64,000 bases of DNA, taken from Comamonadaceae bacterium. GTDB lineage: Bacteria > Pseudomonadota > Gammaproteobacteria > Burkholderiales > Burkholderiaceae_C. How positions within the stretch are numbered: position 1 is the stretch's first letter; every line of letters begins with the position of its first letter. Of this stretch, positions 21,300 to 29,998 are shown in pieces. The position numbers were made by a program, and so were the translations under genes. The stretch covers positions 62,001 to 126,000 of the forward strand of contig JAAFIW010000012.1 of the NCBI GenBank assembly GCA_013297875.1. The letters run 5' to 3'. The notes below the pieces were generated by a model. That model ran no database searches and was not told where the DNA came from. It saw nothing but the letters and a program-made list of their open reading frames with translations.

Positions 21300-21488
21300 A
21301 TGAGTATCTGGGTCATTGTGGTGGTGTATTTCGTGCTGTCTGGCATGGTGGGTCTGTGCTCGGTTGGGCGCAAGCCGGGCTTTGTGGTGTCGTTCCTGCT
21401 GTCCTGGCTGATCACACCGTTTTTCATGCTCATCATTTTGTACATCACGCGTGAGCGCTTCCCGCCGGTTGCGGCCCCCAGGGCATAG
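21300..21488 (+). CDS. Small membrane protein, about 62 aa
   Basis: Starts MSIWVIVVVYFVLSGM. Two hydrophobic segments (about residues 2-22 and 27-48) flank a short basic loop with GRKPG. The ATG at 21300 follows a GAGGAGAG purine run at a usable distance. It sits between the DUF697 terminator and the ABC exporter gene (28-bp gap), so it is probably the first gene of the exporter operon. I do not recognise a family; it could be a small accessory subunit of the exporter or an unrelated inner-membrane peptide. Confidence 0.6.
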   Translation: MSIWVIVVVYFVLSGMVGLCSVGRKPGFVVSFLLSWLITPFFMLIILYITRERFPPVAAPRA

Positions 21489-21516
21489 GAAAACTGGTGC
21501 GTGACCGACTGGATCT

Positions 21517-23163
21517 ATGCCGCTGATTGAGCTGGTTCGGCGGCACATGGCCACGCAGCCGCGTGTGCTGCTGCTGTTGGCGGGCATTGCGGGCATCAGC
21601 AACACGCTGGTGATGGCCATCATCAACAACGTGGCCAGCACCGATGCTGGTACACCCACGCTTCGGGTGTTGCTGATGTTTTTGCTGGCCATTGGCATTT
21701 ACGCCGTGAGCCAGCGCATCTTGCTGCGCATCACCGCCACCGAGGTGGAAACCATGATCGAGCAGCTGCGCGTGGGCCTGGTTGACAGTGCCAGCCGCGC
21801 CGAGTTGCTGCCGCTGGAGCAGGTGGGCCGATCCGAGGTGCTGGGCGCGATGATCCGCGACACGCAAACCATTTCGCAAGCCGTGAACCTGCTGGTGATT
21901 GCCGCGCAATCGGCTATTTTGATTGTGCTGGCCATGGGCTATGTGCTGCTGAACAGCCTGGCGGCCTTCATCCTCAGCTTTGCCTTCATTGCGTTTGCCG
22001 TCACGCTGGTGATTGGCCGCATGAAGAAGCTGCAAGGCGATCTGTACAAAATGTTTGGCCAGGAAGCGCAACTGGTTGACGGCCTGCGCGATGTGCTGGA
22101 TGGCTTCAAGGAAGTCAAGATGAGCACCGGGCGGCGCGATGCCTTGCTGCAAGAGGTGCGAACCAACGCGGTGCAGGCACGCGACCTGAAGATTGAGTAC
22201 CAGTCGCGCTCGTCCAACGAGTTTGTGCTGGGCCAGTCGCTGATCTTTTTGCTGCTGGGCGTAATTGTGTTTGTGGTGCCGATGTTTGCTCAGGCCGGGC
22301 CGACCGAAATTTCGCGCACCACCACCGCAATTCTCTTCATCATCGGCCCGCTGGGCATGGTGATTCAAGCTGTGCCCATGGTGGCCGCGGCCAACGCAGC
22401 GGCGCAAAACCTGATGCAGCTGGACGCAACCCTGAAGTCACTCAGCGCGCAAGCCGCTTGCGCAAAGGTGCGGCCCTTGCCCGAGCGCTTTGACGACATC
22501 CGGCTCGACACGGTGAGCTTTGCCTACCAGGACACCAAAGCCGCCAGCGTGTTTGCTGTCGGCCCGATTGACCTGGCGATTCGCAAAGGCGAGATCCTGT
22601 TCATCACCGGTGGCAACGGCTCTGGCAAGTCCACCCTGCTCAAATTGCTGGTGGGCCTGTACTACCCCAGCAGCGGCATGATCCGCGTCGACGGGCAAGC
22701 CATCACCAGCGAAACCTACGACGCCTATCGCAACCTGTTTTCGGTGATTTTTTCAGACTACCACCTGTTCAAACGCGTCTACGGCCTGAGCGCGCCCGAT
22801 GCAGCGGTGGTCGATGACCTGTGCCAGCTGCTGGAACTGGTGGGCAAGGTGCAAATGCAGGGCACGGCGTTCAACACGCTGGAGCTGTCCAGCGGGCAGC
22901 GCAAGCGCCTGGCCTTGTTGGTCACGCTGCTGGAAGACAAACCCGTTGTGGTGCTCGATGAATGGGCGGCCGATCAAGACCCGCACTTTCGCCGCAAGTT
23001 TTACCAAGAGCTGTTGCCACGGCTGCGCGCTGCGGGCAAAACGGTGGTGGCCATCACCCACGATGACCGCTACTTTGATTGCGCCGACCGCTGCCTGGCC
23101 ATGGAAGAGGGGCAACTGGTGCCCAAACAATTGACCGGTAGAACCGGACTGGACACGCCATGA
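21517..23163 (+). CDS. Cyclic-peptide-type ABC exporter, fused membrane and ATPase domains
   Basis: 548 aa. The N-terminal half holds about six membrane segments (residues 20-300, e.g. VLLLLAGIAGISNTL, FLLAIGIYAVSQR). The ATPase domain has Walker A GGNGSGKST near 370, a variant signature LSSGQRKRLALL near 460 and Walker B VVVLDEWAADQDP. LSSGQ followed by KRLALL and DEWAADQDP is typical of the SyrD/PvdE-like cyclic peptide exporters, which move NRPS products across the inner membrane. Its stop overlaps the SPFH start (ATGA, 23160-23163). Placed divergent from the NRPS genes, it is the best candidate for exporting the product. Confidence 0.92.
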   Translation: MPLIELVRRHMATQPRVLLLLAGIAGISNTLVMAIINNVASTDAGTPTLRVLLMFLLAIGIYAVSQRILLRITATEVETMIEQLRVGLVDSASRAELLPLEQVGRSEVLGAMIRDTQTISQAVNLLVIAAQSAILIVLAMGYVLLNSLAAFILSFAFIAFAVTLVIGRMKKLQGDLYKMFGQEAQLVDGLRDVLDGFKEVKMSTGRRDALLQEVRTNAVQARDLKIEYQSRSSNEFVLGQSLIFLLLGVIVFVVPMFAQAGPTEISRTTTAILFIIGPLGMVIQAVPMVAAANAAAQNLMQLDATLKSLSAQAACAKVRPLPERFDDIRLDTVSFAYQDTKAASVFAVGPIDLAIRKGEILFITGGNGSGKSTLLKLLVGLYYPSSGMIRVDGQAITSETYDAYRNLFSVIFSDYHLFKRVYGLSAPDAAVVDDLCQLLELVGKVQMQGTAFNTLELSSGQRKRLALLVTLLEDKPVVVLDEWAADQDPHFRRKFYQELLPRLRAAGKTVVAITHDDRYFDCADRCLAMEEGQLVPKQLTGRTGLDTP

Positions 23164-24083
23164 CATCTGGCTTTTTCAAGCGCTTTCAGCAGCGCTATCT
23201 GATGGGCATCACGCTGGGGGCGATGATCGTTGGCCTGGCGCTGATTTTCTTCAGCCCACGTATCTTGATCGTGATTCCGGCGGGCTACGCCGGTGTGCTG
23301 TTTCGCCCGCTGAGCATCGGCACAGACCTGGGCCCTGCGCTGGACGAAGGTGCCCACCTGGTCATGCCCTGGAATAGCGTTGAAAACTATGACATGCGTT
23401 TGCAGACGGTGGAAGAGGCTTTCAACGTGATCACCCGCGACGGTCTGGCGATTGATACCTCGATTGTTTTCCGCTTTCGCATCAACGAAAAATACCTGCC
23501 CTTGCTGCACAAAAATGTCGGTGCCGACTACCTGAAGGTGATGCTGAACCCAGAGGTGGCGGCGCATGCGCGGGAGGTGGTGGCCAAGTACGACGCGGAA
23601 GGCTTTTACTCGTTGTACCGCTCCCAGGTGCAGGCCGAAATCCTGGCGGCGGTGCGGCGCGGGTTGCATGACGAAAACTCCTACAGCGCCGAAGGTATTT
23701 CACTGGTCGAGGTCGACGACATCCTGATCAAGGGCATTGTGCTGCCGCCCATCGTTGCCGCGTCGATCGAGCGTAAGGTCGAGCAATACCACCGCCTGCT
23801 GGAGTTTGACTACCGACTGAAAACCGAAACCAAAGAAGCACAGCGCAAGGAAATTGAAGGCGAGGGCGTGCACGGCCTGTTTGCCAAAATTGGGCCGAAC
23901 CAGGTGCCCGAATACCTGCGCCTGGCCCAGATCAATGCCACGCTGGCGCTGGCCCAGTCGTCCAATGCCAAAGTGGTGGTGATGGGCGGCGACACCAAGG
24001 GCCTGCCCCTGGTGCTCAATGCCGAGGGCGACAAGCCCGCAGCCAAGCCCGCCGTGCCGCCCCGGCCAGCGGCAGCCAAGTAA
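23160..24083 (+). CDS. SPFH/Band 7 (prohibitin-like) membrane protein
   Basis: 307 aa. One N-terminal membrane anchor (about residues 14-38, ITLGAMIVGLALIFF) is followed by an SPFH domain (about 40-230: VIPAGYAGVLFRP, LVMPW, RDGLAIDTSIVFRFRI) and a charged helical stretch rich in Glu/Lys (225-250). The C-terminal tail is Ala/Pro/Lys-rich. SPFH proteins form membrane-bound oligomeric scaffolds and often assist membrane proteases or protect membranes. The gene is translationally coupled to the peptide exporter and followed 5 bp later by the phosphopantetheinyl transferase. Its place inside a secondary-metabolite export operon is unusual. Confidence 0.88.
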   Translation: MTSGFFKRFQQRYLMGITLGAMIVGLALIFFSPRILIVIPAGYAGVLFRPLSIGTDLGPALDEGAHLVMPWNSVENYDMRLQTVEEAFNVITRDGLAIDTSIVFRFRINEKYLPLLHKNVGADYLKVMLNPEVAAHAREVVAKYDAEGFYSLYRSQVQAEILAAVRRGLHDENSYSAEGISLVEVDDILIKGIVLPPIVAASIERKVEQYHRLLEFDYRLKTETKEAQRKEIEGEGVHGLFAKIGPNQVPEYLRLAQINATLALAQSSNAKVVVMGGDTKGLPLVLNAEGDKPAAKPAVPPRPAAAK

Positions 24084-24088
24084 GCAGC

Positions 24089-24790
24089 TTGTACACCGGC
24101 GTACAGGTCTGGCAGGTGCCGCTGGACGCAAACGTCCAGCACCTCGCGCGTGACGCACAACTGCTGGACGCATCCGAGCAAGCCCGCGCCGCAGCCTTTC
24201 GTTTTGATGATCTACGCCGCCGCTTCGTCGCTGCCCATGCCGCGCTGCGGCGCATCCTCGCCGCCGAGTTAAACGCAAACCCGGCGCAACTGGCGTTTGC
24301 CACCCAAACGCACGGCAAACCCGTGCTCGCCGGTGCGCACGCGGGCAGCGACCTGCATTTCAACCTCTCGCATTCCGGCGAATGGGCGTTGGTGGCACTG
24401 GCCTGGGGCGCGCCTGTGGGCGTGGATGTGGAGCAGGTTCAGCCTGAAAACGAGCAGTTGCTACAAGTGGCCAACCAATTCAGCCCGCACGAGCAGGCCG
24501 CGATGGCTCGCTATGCACCCGCCGAGCGCCTCGCCGCGTTTTACAGCTGCTGGGTGCGCAAAGAGGCGCTGCTCAAGGGCGTGGGTGTGGGTATTGCGCA
24601 GGGGCTGAACGGATTCACGGTCAGCCTGGGCGACGAGGCTACTGTGCTTGCCAGCCATGGATTGCCGGGCTTGGTGGCAGGTGACTGGTCGCTGCACGAA
24701 GTGAAAACGGCCGCTGGCTATGCAGCGGCCTTGGCTGTGAGGGGTTCGCATGCGGTGGTGCAGCGAACCTGGGATAGCCTGAAAAACTGA
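24089..24790 (+). CDS. 4'-phosphopantetheinyl transferase, Sfp type
   Basis: 233 aa from a TTG at 24089. This enzyme transfers the phosphopantetheine arm of CoA onto the conserved serine of carrier domains, as needed by all five visible carrier domains of the megasynthases. Family motifs are in order: GKPVL near 75, FNLSHSGEWALVAL near 90-103, VGVDVEQV near 110-117 (Mg-binding acidic residues) and FYSCWVRKEALLKGVG near 151-166. The TTG start lies 5 bp after the SPFH stop with only a weak purine run before it; no better start is nearby and the motifs sit at the usual distance from this one. Confidence 0.93.
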   Translation: MYTGVQVWQVPLDANVQHLARDAQLLDASEQARAAAFRFDDLRRRFVAAHAALRRILAAELNANPAQLAFATQTHGKPVLAGAHAGSDLHFNLSHSGEWALVALAWGAPVGVDVEQVQPENEQLLQVANQFSPHEQAAMARYAPAERLAAFYSCWVRKEALLKGVGVGIAQGLNGFTVSLGDEATVLASHGLPGLVAGDWSLHEVKTAAGYAAALAVRGSHAVVQRTWDSLKN

Positions 24791-24799
24791 AAAAACTGA

Positions 24800-24970
24800 T
24801 CAACCGCCTTTGCTAGGCCGCTTGCCGGGGTTCTTTTTGCTACGGGTTGCGGTGCCGCGTTCCAGGCTGATTTTTTGCCCGCCGCCACTGCGACGCAGGC
24901 TTTGCCCGGCAAGTGGTGTGGGTGCTGGGGTGGCTTTGCGGTCTGCTTCGGTAACGATTTTGTTGCCCAT
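24800..24970 (-). CDS. Small basic protein, 56 aa
   Basis: Starts MGNKIVTEADRKATP and ends KKNPGKRPSKGG. Nearly a quarter of the residues are Lys/Arg, with little predicted secondary structure. The codon pattern (GC-rich third positions) and clean start-stop frame suggest a real gene rather than noise. I believe similar short proteins (MxNKI.TEADRKA...RSKKNPGK) occur in related beta-proteobacteria, but the function is unknown. It is convergent with the phosphopantetheinyl transferase gene (9-bp gap). Confidence 0.65.
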   Translation of the reverse strand: MGNKIVTEADRKATPAPTPLAGQSLRRSGGGQKISLERGTATRSKKNPGKRPSKGG

Positions 24971-25188
24971 GGGATGCTTTCGGAAGGTCTGTCAAAAAAG
25001 GGCGTATTGTGCCCGTCCGCAAAAGACAAGCCCGCCAAGTGGTCTGCACCGCCGCTTGGCGGTACATCGCCAGATCAATTTTGCTATTAAAAGAGTAGCT
25101 GCCTGTGCGCATCCAGTGTGCACGTGAAGCACTTTCGATTCATTTTTGCCATGCTGCAGGGGTGAATCGCCTCCAAATTTGAAAAAGC
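24971..25188. other. Intergenic region with one dispersed-repeat relic
   Basis: No gene seen. Around 25081-25110 it holds TTGCTATTAAAAGAGTAGCT followed by GCCTGTGCGCA, a diverged copy of the dispersed ~40-bp repeat found elsewhere in the window. Confidence 0.5.
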
Positions 25189-27264
25189 TCACCCCTGCGG
25201 ATACCCCACCACATCCTTCAACAGTGGTAGCCCGCATACCGCATGCGATGCCAGTTTGCCGCCCATCACTGCGCCTTCCACGCTGCCCACGTTCAGGCCG
25301 GTGTAAATCCAGTCACCTGCGAGCACCAGGTTGGACAGGCCCGAGCCCCAGGCTTTCAGGCGGGCGGGGGTGCTGCCGGGCGGGCTGGTGACGTAGCGCT
25401 CAGTGGGGTCGATGTTGGCGCGCCAGAACTGCTGGTCAAAGCGTTTGATGCCGATGCCTGCGTGGGCCGGGTCGTAGGCATGCAGCAAAGTGAAGTCCAG
25501 GCTGATGGGGTCGCCGGGGGGCGAGACGGCGTTGGTTGTGGCCAGCGGTAACAGCGGGCCAGTGCTGGCTTGCAGGTATTGGATGCACTGGGCTTTCACG
25601 CGCTCGTTCTGGCGGCGTGGGTAGTCGGTGTCGGTAAATGGGGGCGGTGTGTCGTAGTCGTCCATGGCGCCCGAGAAATACCACAGCGATTTGGGGGCGT
25701 GGGCGGCGGGCCAGTTTTCCCATTGCAGCAGGTGGGTGAAGTCGACCTGTCCGTCCAGCGGGTTGATGTAGGTGGCGCCAATCACGGTGTCGGTGGGGTG
25801 TTTGAAGGGAATGTCCCAGCCCAGCTCGGTGGTGGTTCGGTTCAGCCAGATCTGCATGGTCTGGGTCTGCACGGTGGTGACTTTGCTGACCATGGCTTGC
25901 CACTCGGGCCGTGCGGCCACGATGTCGGCGCATAAGTACGGCACGGCACCGATGGAGATGGCAAACACAATCTGGTCGTAGTCGCGCCCGGCCTGCAATT
26001 GCTTGGTGGCAACGGGGTGCCAGGGCGTCCAGTACGACTCGAGGTCGATGTTCTGGTCTTTCAGGGCCTGGCCTTCTACCAGTTGGTCATACAGCGGGTC
26101 ACCAGGCCAGGCGGGCAGGCCTTGCACGTTAATCAGGGGTTGGTAGCCCGCAGCGGGGGCTTTCAGCGTGGCCTGCACGCCCATGTTGATAGCAGACACG
26201 TTGGTTTTGTCGGCCGACAACTCCAGCGACGCCACCTTGTGGAAAAACTCGAACTTCACCCCGCGTTTTATCAGCACCTCGTACAGCGGCGCAATCACGG
26301 TTTCGCCGGTGCCGGCTTCAAACAACCAGGCAAATGCACCCATGAAGGCAAAGCTGCGCAGAGTCCAGTGCAGGTAGCAGCCCGCGGCCATCAGCGCGGT
26401 GCGGGCGGTGTCGCCCTGCGGGTATTGGTAGGACAGGTTGACGGTGTTCAGTGCCAGCGGTGAGCTGGCGGTCATCACCGAGGCACCGTGGCGCTGCAGC
26501 CAGTCGGAAAAGTTCTCGTTGTCAATGACATCAAAGCCGCGCTCAAAAATGTTGTCGGCAATCGTGCCGCGCACCAGCGACAGCAAAAAATCCACCATGA
26601 TGTACAGGCGGCGCAACTCGTCGTTGTCCATCACCAGCGCTTGTAGTTTGGCTTTGAGCCAGTTCCACAGCGGGTCAAACGCCGCCAGCATGTGCTCGAC
26701 CAATGACTCAGCATCCAGAATGATGCGGCGCAGCTCAGCCAGCAGCGCGCGGCCTATGGCCATTTCAATGCCGTGTGGCGACAGGGCCGGTGTCTGCTCC
26801 GGCTCAAACAGCTGATCCACAAACTGCACCAGCGCGCCTACCCAATGCCGGATGTTTTGCAGCGACGACGGATCGTCGGGCATCAGCGAATTGGTGGGTG
26901 CTGTGAACGGCCAGCGCTTCAGGTTGCCGTTAATGAACTCCCACATCAACACAAAGCTGCCGGGCTTGAAAGCCTCTTCAAACGTGGCCAGTGGTACGCC
27001 TGCGGGTCGGTTCAGCGCTTTGTAGCAGTCGGCCATCAATGGAAGGGCGTTGTAGTAGCAACCCAGAAAACCGTGAATACCGTGCTCTTCAATGCGGTCG
27101 TTGGGCCCGCGCGCCGTGGCGCATTTGCCGCCCAGACGCCAGCCCATCTGGTACAGCGTGATGTCGTATTGCGCTTGCCAGTTGGGCTGGCTGGTCAGTT
27201 CAAAAGCGGTGGTCAGCGCGGAGATACCGCCGCCCAGGATGGCAATCTTTTTGGGTGTGGTCAT
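25189..27264 (-). CDS. FAD-dependent amine-oxidase/desaturase-like oxidoreductase
   Basis: 691 aa. The N-terminus carries the dinucleotide-binding signature IAILGGGISALTTAFEL (residues 8-24) and the downstream GWRLGGKCATARG (about 45-57) typical of the amine oxidase / phytoene desaturase superfamily. The C-terminus has LVLAGDWIYTGLNVGSVEGAVMGGKLA (about 655-680), the second FAD contact of this fold. The middle (200-450) is longer than in most desaturases. Its substrate cannot be told; isoprenoid, amine and porphyrin oxidation are all known in the superfamily. ATG 27264 overlaps the stop of the regulator gene upstream (ATGA, 27261-27264), so the two are coupled and the regulator probably controls it. 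Confidence 0.82.
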   Translation of the reverse strand: MTTPKKIAILGGGISALTTAFELTSQPNWQAQYDITLYQMGWRLGGKCATARGPNDRIEEHGIHGFLGCYYNALPLMADCYKALNRPAGVPLATFEEAFKPGSFVLMWEFINGNLKRWPFTAPTNSLMPDDPSSLQNIRHWVGALVQFVDQLFEPEQTPALSPHGIEMAIGRALLAELRRIILDAESLVEHMLAAFDPLWNWLKAKLQALVMDNDELRRLYIMVDFLLSLVRGTIADNIFERGFDVIDNENFSDWLQRHGASVMTASSPLALNTVNLSYQYPQGDTARTALMAAGCYLHWTLRSFAFMGAFAWLFEAGTGETVIAPLYEVLIKRGVKFEFFHKVASLELSADKTNVSAINMGVQATLKAPAAGYQPLINVQGLPAWPGDPLYDQLVEGQALKDQNIDLESYWTPWHPVATKQLQAGRDYDQIVFAISIGAVPYLCADIVAARPEWQAMVSKVTTVQTQTMQIWLNRTTTELGWDIPFKHPTDTVIGATYINPLDGQVDFTHLLQWENWPAAHAPKSLWYFSGAMDDYDTPPPFTDTDYPRRQNERVKAQCIQYLQASTGPLLPLATTNAVSPPGDPISLDFTLLHAYDPAHAGIGIKRFDQQFWRANIDPTERYVTSPPGSTPARLKAWGSGLSNLVLAGDWIYTGLNVGSVEGAVMGGKLASHAVCGLPLLKDVVGYPQG

Positions 27265-28868
27265 GGTGACGTGGTTTTCGGGGTTGCGGGCGAATCAGTC
27301 CAACCGGCTTGTTTCAGGTAGCCGACAAACCGTTCGAGGTCTTTGGGGTTTACAAACGGATGGCCAAAGCGCAAGGCTTGCAGGGGGTAGGGGCCATAGG
27401 GCTTGGCCTGCTCCACCGCTGCGCCTGCGGCCTCCATGTCGCCCACCGCGGCGTAGCAGGCGGCCAGCAGGTAGTAATTGAAAAACCAGTTGGCCCGCTT
27501 GGCCGTGGCTTGCTGGGCGAAGGCCAAGGCCTGGGGGTATTGCTCGTCAACAAAGCAGGCAATCGCGCGGCTGCGCACCCACAGGCTCAGGTGCGGGTCG
27601 TGCGGGCTGCCGTCAAGGGCTTGCAGGATGTATTCGGCCGCTTCGTCGGTTCGCCCGGCAAACGCCAGCAAGCGGCCCAGCTCACCGGCGGCGGCGGCAA
27701 ACTGGGGGTATAGCGTCAGCGCATGCTCCTGCTCGGCAATGGCCTGACCCAGGTTTCCAGTGAACGACAGGGCGGTGCCCAGGGTGAAGTGGGCGTAAGC
27801 GTCGCTGTCGTCGCTGCGGATGGCGCGTAGCGACAGGCGGGTGGCCTCTATGATTTCCTCTTTGGGGTTCTCGGACCAGCCCGCCCAGACACGGGCCATG
27901 TAGGTGAAGGCCAGCAACGACAGGGCTGGTGGGTCTTCGGGTTGCACCACCAAGGCCTTGACCAGCAGTTGCTGTGCGCTGTCGATGTGCTTGCGCGACG
28001 TGCGCCAAAAGTGCCAGCGCGCGCGCATCAGGTAGTCCCAGTGCTGCATGTTGGGTGTGCCGAGCTGCGCGGTCAGTTGCTCTTGCTGGCGCAAATACAC
28101 TGGCTCAATGGCGCTGACGATGCTGGAGGTGATCTGATCTTGCAGCTTGAACAGATCATCCAGCTGGGTGTCAAAACGCTGGGCCCACAGACTCTGGTTG
28201 CGCGGTCCGTCGGTCAGCTCGGCCGACACGCGCAAGGTGCTGCCCGAGCGGCGCACTGTGCCCGTTACCAGGTAATTGCAGCCCAGCTCCCGGCACAGCT
28301 CGGCCGGGTTGAGCGTGGGTTTGCGCCATGCAAACGACGAGTTGCGGGCAATCACAAACAACCAGCGCGAGCGGGTGAGCTTGAAGATGATGTCTTCTGC
28401 CAGCCCGTCTGAAAAATACTCCTGCTCGGGGTCGTCATTCAGGTTGGTAAAGGGCAGCACCGCAATCGAGCGTGCGGCGCGGGAGTAGCTGGGCGGCTGC
28501 GCTACGGGCAATGGCTGCGGCGCAGCAGGCGCGGTGGCTGACGGCACGCAGGGGGCTGGCAAGGCGCTTGCCCGATTGACTTCCCCGGTGAACCGGTAGC
28601 CGCGCCCTGGCACGGTGGCAATCAGCTGGGTGCCCAGCAGCTTGCGCAGCGTAGAGATGTGCACTTGCAGGTTGTTTTCTTCCACCACCAGACCTGGCCA
28701 GACGGCATCGAGCAGCTGGTTTTTGGTGACCAGCTCCCCAGCCTGTGTTGCCAGCGCGGCCAGTATGTCAAAGGCTCGTGCCCCCAGGGCCACGACGCCG
28801 TTGGGCCCCGTGAGCTGGCGGTCTTGCAGATGCAGATCAAACCCGGAAAAACTCAGTTGGGCGGACAT
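27261..28868 (-). CDS. Winged-helix (OmpR-type DNA-binding) regulator with TPR-rich C-terminus
   Basis: 535 aa, CadC/adenylate-cyclase-like layout without a membrane segment. Residues 1-100 form an OmpR-type DNA-binding domain (GARAFDILAALATQAGELV, VEENNLQVHISTLRKLLG, IATVPGRGYRFTG). A Pro/Ala linker (105-135) follows. The block at 140-260 (RSIAVLPFTNLNDDPEQEYF, SDGLAEDI, LVTGTVRRSG) is the TolB-like/FlgO-type domain common in such regulators. TPR-like helices fill 280-500. It has no receiver domain, so the signal probably comes through the C-terminal part. Divergent from the 29003 gene; the TTTAAGGA repeats in between are candidate binding sites. Confidence 0.85.
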   Translation of the reverse strand: MSAQLSFSGFDLHLQDRQLTGPNGVVALGARAFDILAALATQAGELVTKNQLLDAVWPGLVVEENNLQVHISTLRKLLGTQLIATVPGRGYRFTGEVNRASALPAPCVPSATAPAAPQPLPVAQPPSYSRAARSIAVLPFTNLNDDPEQEYFSDGLAEDIIFKLTRSRWLFVIARNSSFAWRKPTLNPAELCRELGCNYLVTGTVRRSGSTLRVSAELTDGPRNQSLWAQRFDTQLDDLFKLQDQITSSIVSAIEPVYLRQQEQLTAQLGTPNMQHWDYLMRARWHFWRTSRKHIDSAQQLLVKALVVQPEDPPALSLLAFTYMARVWAGWSENPKEEIIEATRLSLRAIRSDDSDAYAHFTLGTALSFTGNLGQAIAEQEHALTLYPQFAAAAGELGRLLAFAGRTDEAAEYILQALDGSPHDPHLSLWVRSRAIACFVDEQYPQALAFAQQATAKRANWFFNYYLLAACYAAVGDMEAAGAAVEQAKPYGPYPLQALRFGHPFVNPKDLERFVGYLKQAGWTDSPATPKTTSP

Positions 28869-29002
28869 TTTTTGGGTAAGGGGTGGGGTCAGATGGGGAA
28901 AGCGACTCAGTTTAAGGATTTTTCAGGAGATTTAAGGAAAACGCCTGTCCTCAGCCGGTTTTCTTAAGGACTTAAACCGGCAGGGCCGGAACACTAGAGC
29001 AC
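28869..29002. promoter_or_regulatory. Divergent control region with spaced TTTAAGGA repeats
   Basis: TTTAAGGA occurs at 28911-28918 and 28931-28938, exactly 20 bp apart (two helical turns), with a related CTTAAGGA at 28963-28970. TTAAGGAAAAC (28932-28942) and GTTTTCTTAA (28958-28967) also form an imperfect inverted repeat. OmpR-type winged-helix proteins usually bind direct repeats on one helix face, so this fits an operator for the adjacent regulator. That assignment is inference. Confidence 0.5.
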
Positions 29003-29752
29003 ATGACATACACACAACCCACCCCCTCCAGCGCCACCGCCGCTCGCGGCACCTCCAGGCTTCACATTGCCACGACGGCTGCACCGGGCACGCAGGCCGA
29101 TGTGGATCCGACGGTGGATGTGGGGTTTGGTTTATTTGCTTCAACAAAGGCCGAAAAGGCCGCAGGAAATGTGAGGTCTCAAATGTGGAAAGACACCGTG
29201 ATGCTGACCGATGCCCGCAGCATGCAGGAGGCCTTTGCCATTGGCCCCGACGGCTACGTGTGGCATTACCTGGTGGGCCGCTATGCCGACAGCGTGGGCC
29301 GCCTCTTCAGCACAGGCCTGCAGGCCACGGTGTTCAACGTGGCCAGTCTGCCCGACGGCCGCCGCGTGGTGATTGCCGCCAACGGCCTGAGCATCACCTG
29401 TGTGGTGGAAACCGAAAGCGGCAGCCGGCAATGGTCTGCGCCGGTAGCCGTGCCACTCAATACGCTACGTGGCACCCTGGCGGTCGAAAAAATCATGCTG
29501 CGCCTGGTGCACAACCAGTTGCTGGTGGGCCTGGTGGTGGAGCGGGCCAGCGAAATGGGCTACCGCCTACAGGAGCTGTGGGACGGCGTGTGGGTACAGG
29601 ATCGCCCGCTGTTTTGCAACGCCCCCACCCGTATGCGCGCCAGCGCCAGCGTATGGGAAGACGACACCGCAGACAAACAGACCGGGACAACCCAGGCCCG
29701 CATGGCGCATTCCGGTGGTTTTGAGGTGCATGTGCAGGCGGCGCGGGCTTGA
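29003..29752 (+). CDS. Uncharacterised protein, 249 aa
   Basis: No family recognised. The first 50 residues are Thr/Ser/Ala/Pro-rich and probably disordered. From about residue 60 the protein is a soluble mix of short beta strands with repeated Gly/Asp turns (ARSMQEAFAIGPDGYVWHY, VFNVASLPDGRRVVIAANG), suggesting a beta-rich or lectin/propeller-like fold. No signal peptide or membrane segment is obvious. It is divergent from the winged-helix regulator and may be its target. Confidence 0.6.
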   Translation: MTYTQPTPSSATAARGTSRLHIATTAAPGTQADVDPTVDVGFGLFASTKAEKAAGNVRSQMWKDTVMLTDARSMQEAFAIGPDGYVWHYLVGRYADSVGRLFSTGLQATVFNVASLPDGRRVVIAANGLSITCVVETESGSRQWSAPVAVPLNTLRGTLAVEKIMLRLVHNQLLVGLVVERASEMGYRLQELWDGVWVQDRPLFCNAPTRMRASASVWEDDTADKQTGTTQARMAHSGGFEVHVQAARA

Positions 29753-29758
29753 GGTGTT

Positions 29759-29998
29759 ATGGAAATTTCGAGCAACAGCAACGGGAACCTCGTGCTCCAT
29801 GCCATACCCGCTGACAGTGGCACTGCGTTGCTGGAGGCATTGAATCGTTTTGATGATGACTTCGCTGCTGTGCTGAAAGACGCGCAAAGCGACCCGATGC
29901 CCATGCAGGAGCGGGCGTGGTGGTCGGCCACGCCGCGTAACAGCGGGGCGGTCTGCTCTGAAAGTGATAGCTTTCTGAGCACATTCGACAAGGGTTGA
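29759..29998 (+). pseudogene. Possible VapB-type antitoxin remnant joined to foreign sequence
   Basis: A 79-codon frame begins 7 bp after the preceding stop. Its first 55 residues contain a pattern (LLEALNRFDDDF, then D..PMPMQER) that resembles the C-terminal tail of VapB/AbrB-type antitoxins (typically ...DDF...PPMQER). The DNA-binding N-terminal half of such proteins is missing. The last part overlaps, on the opposite strand, a fragment related to the DUF5682 gene, so this frame is probably a fusion of debris and not a working gene. The antitoxin resemblance is by memory only. Confidence 0.35.
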
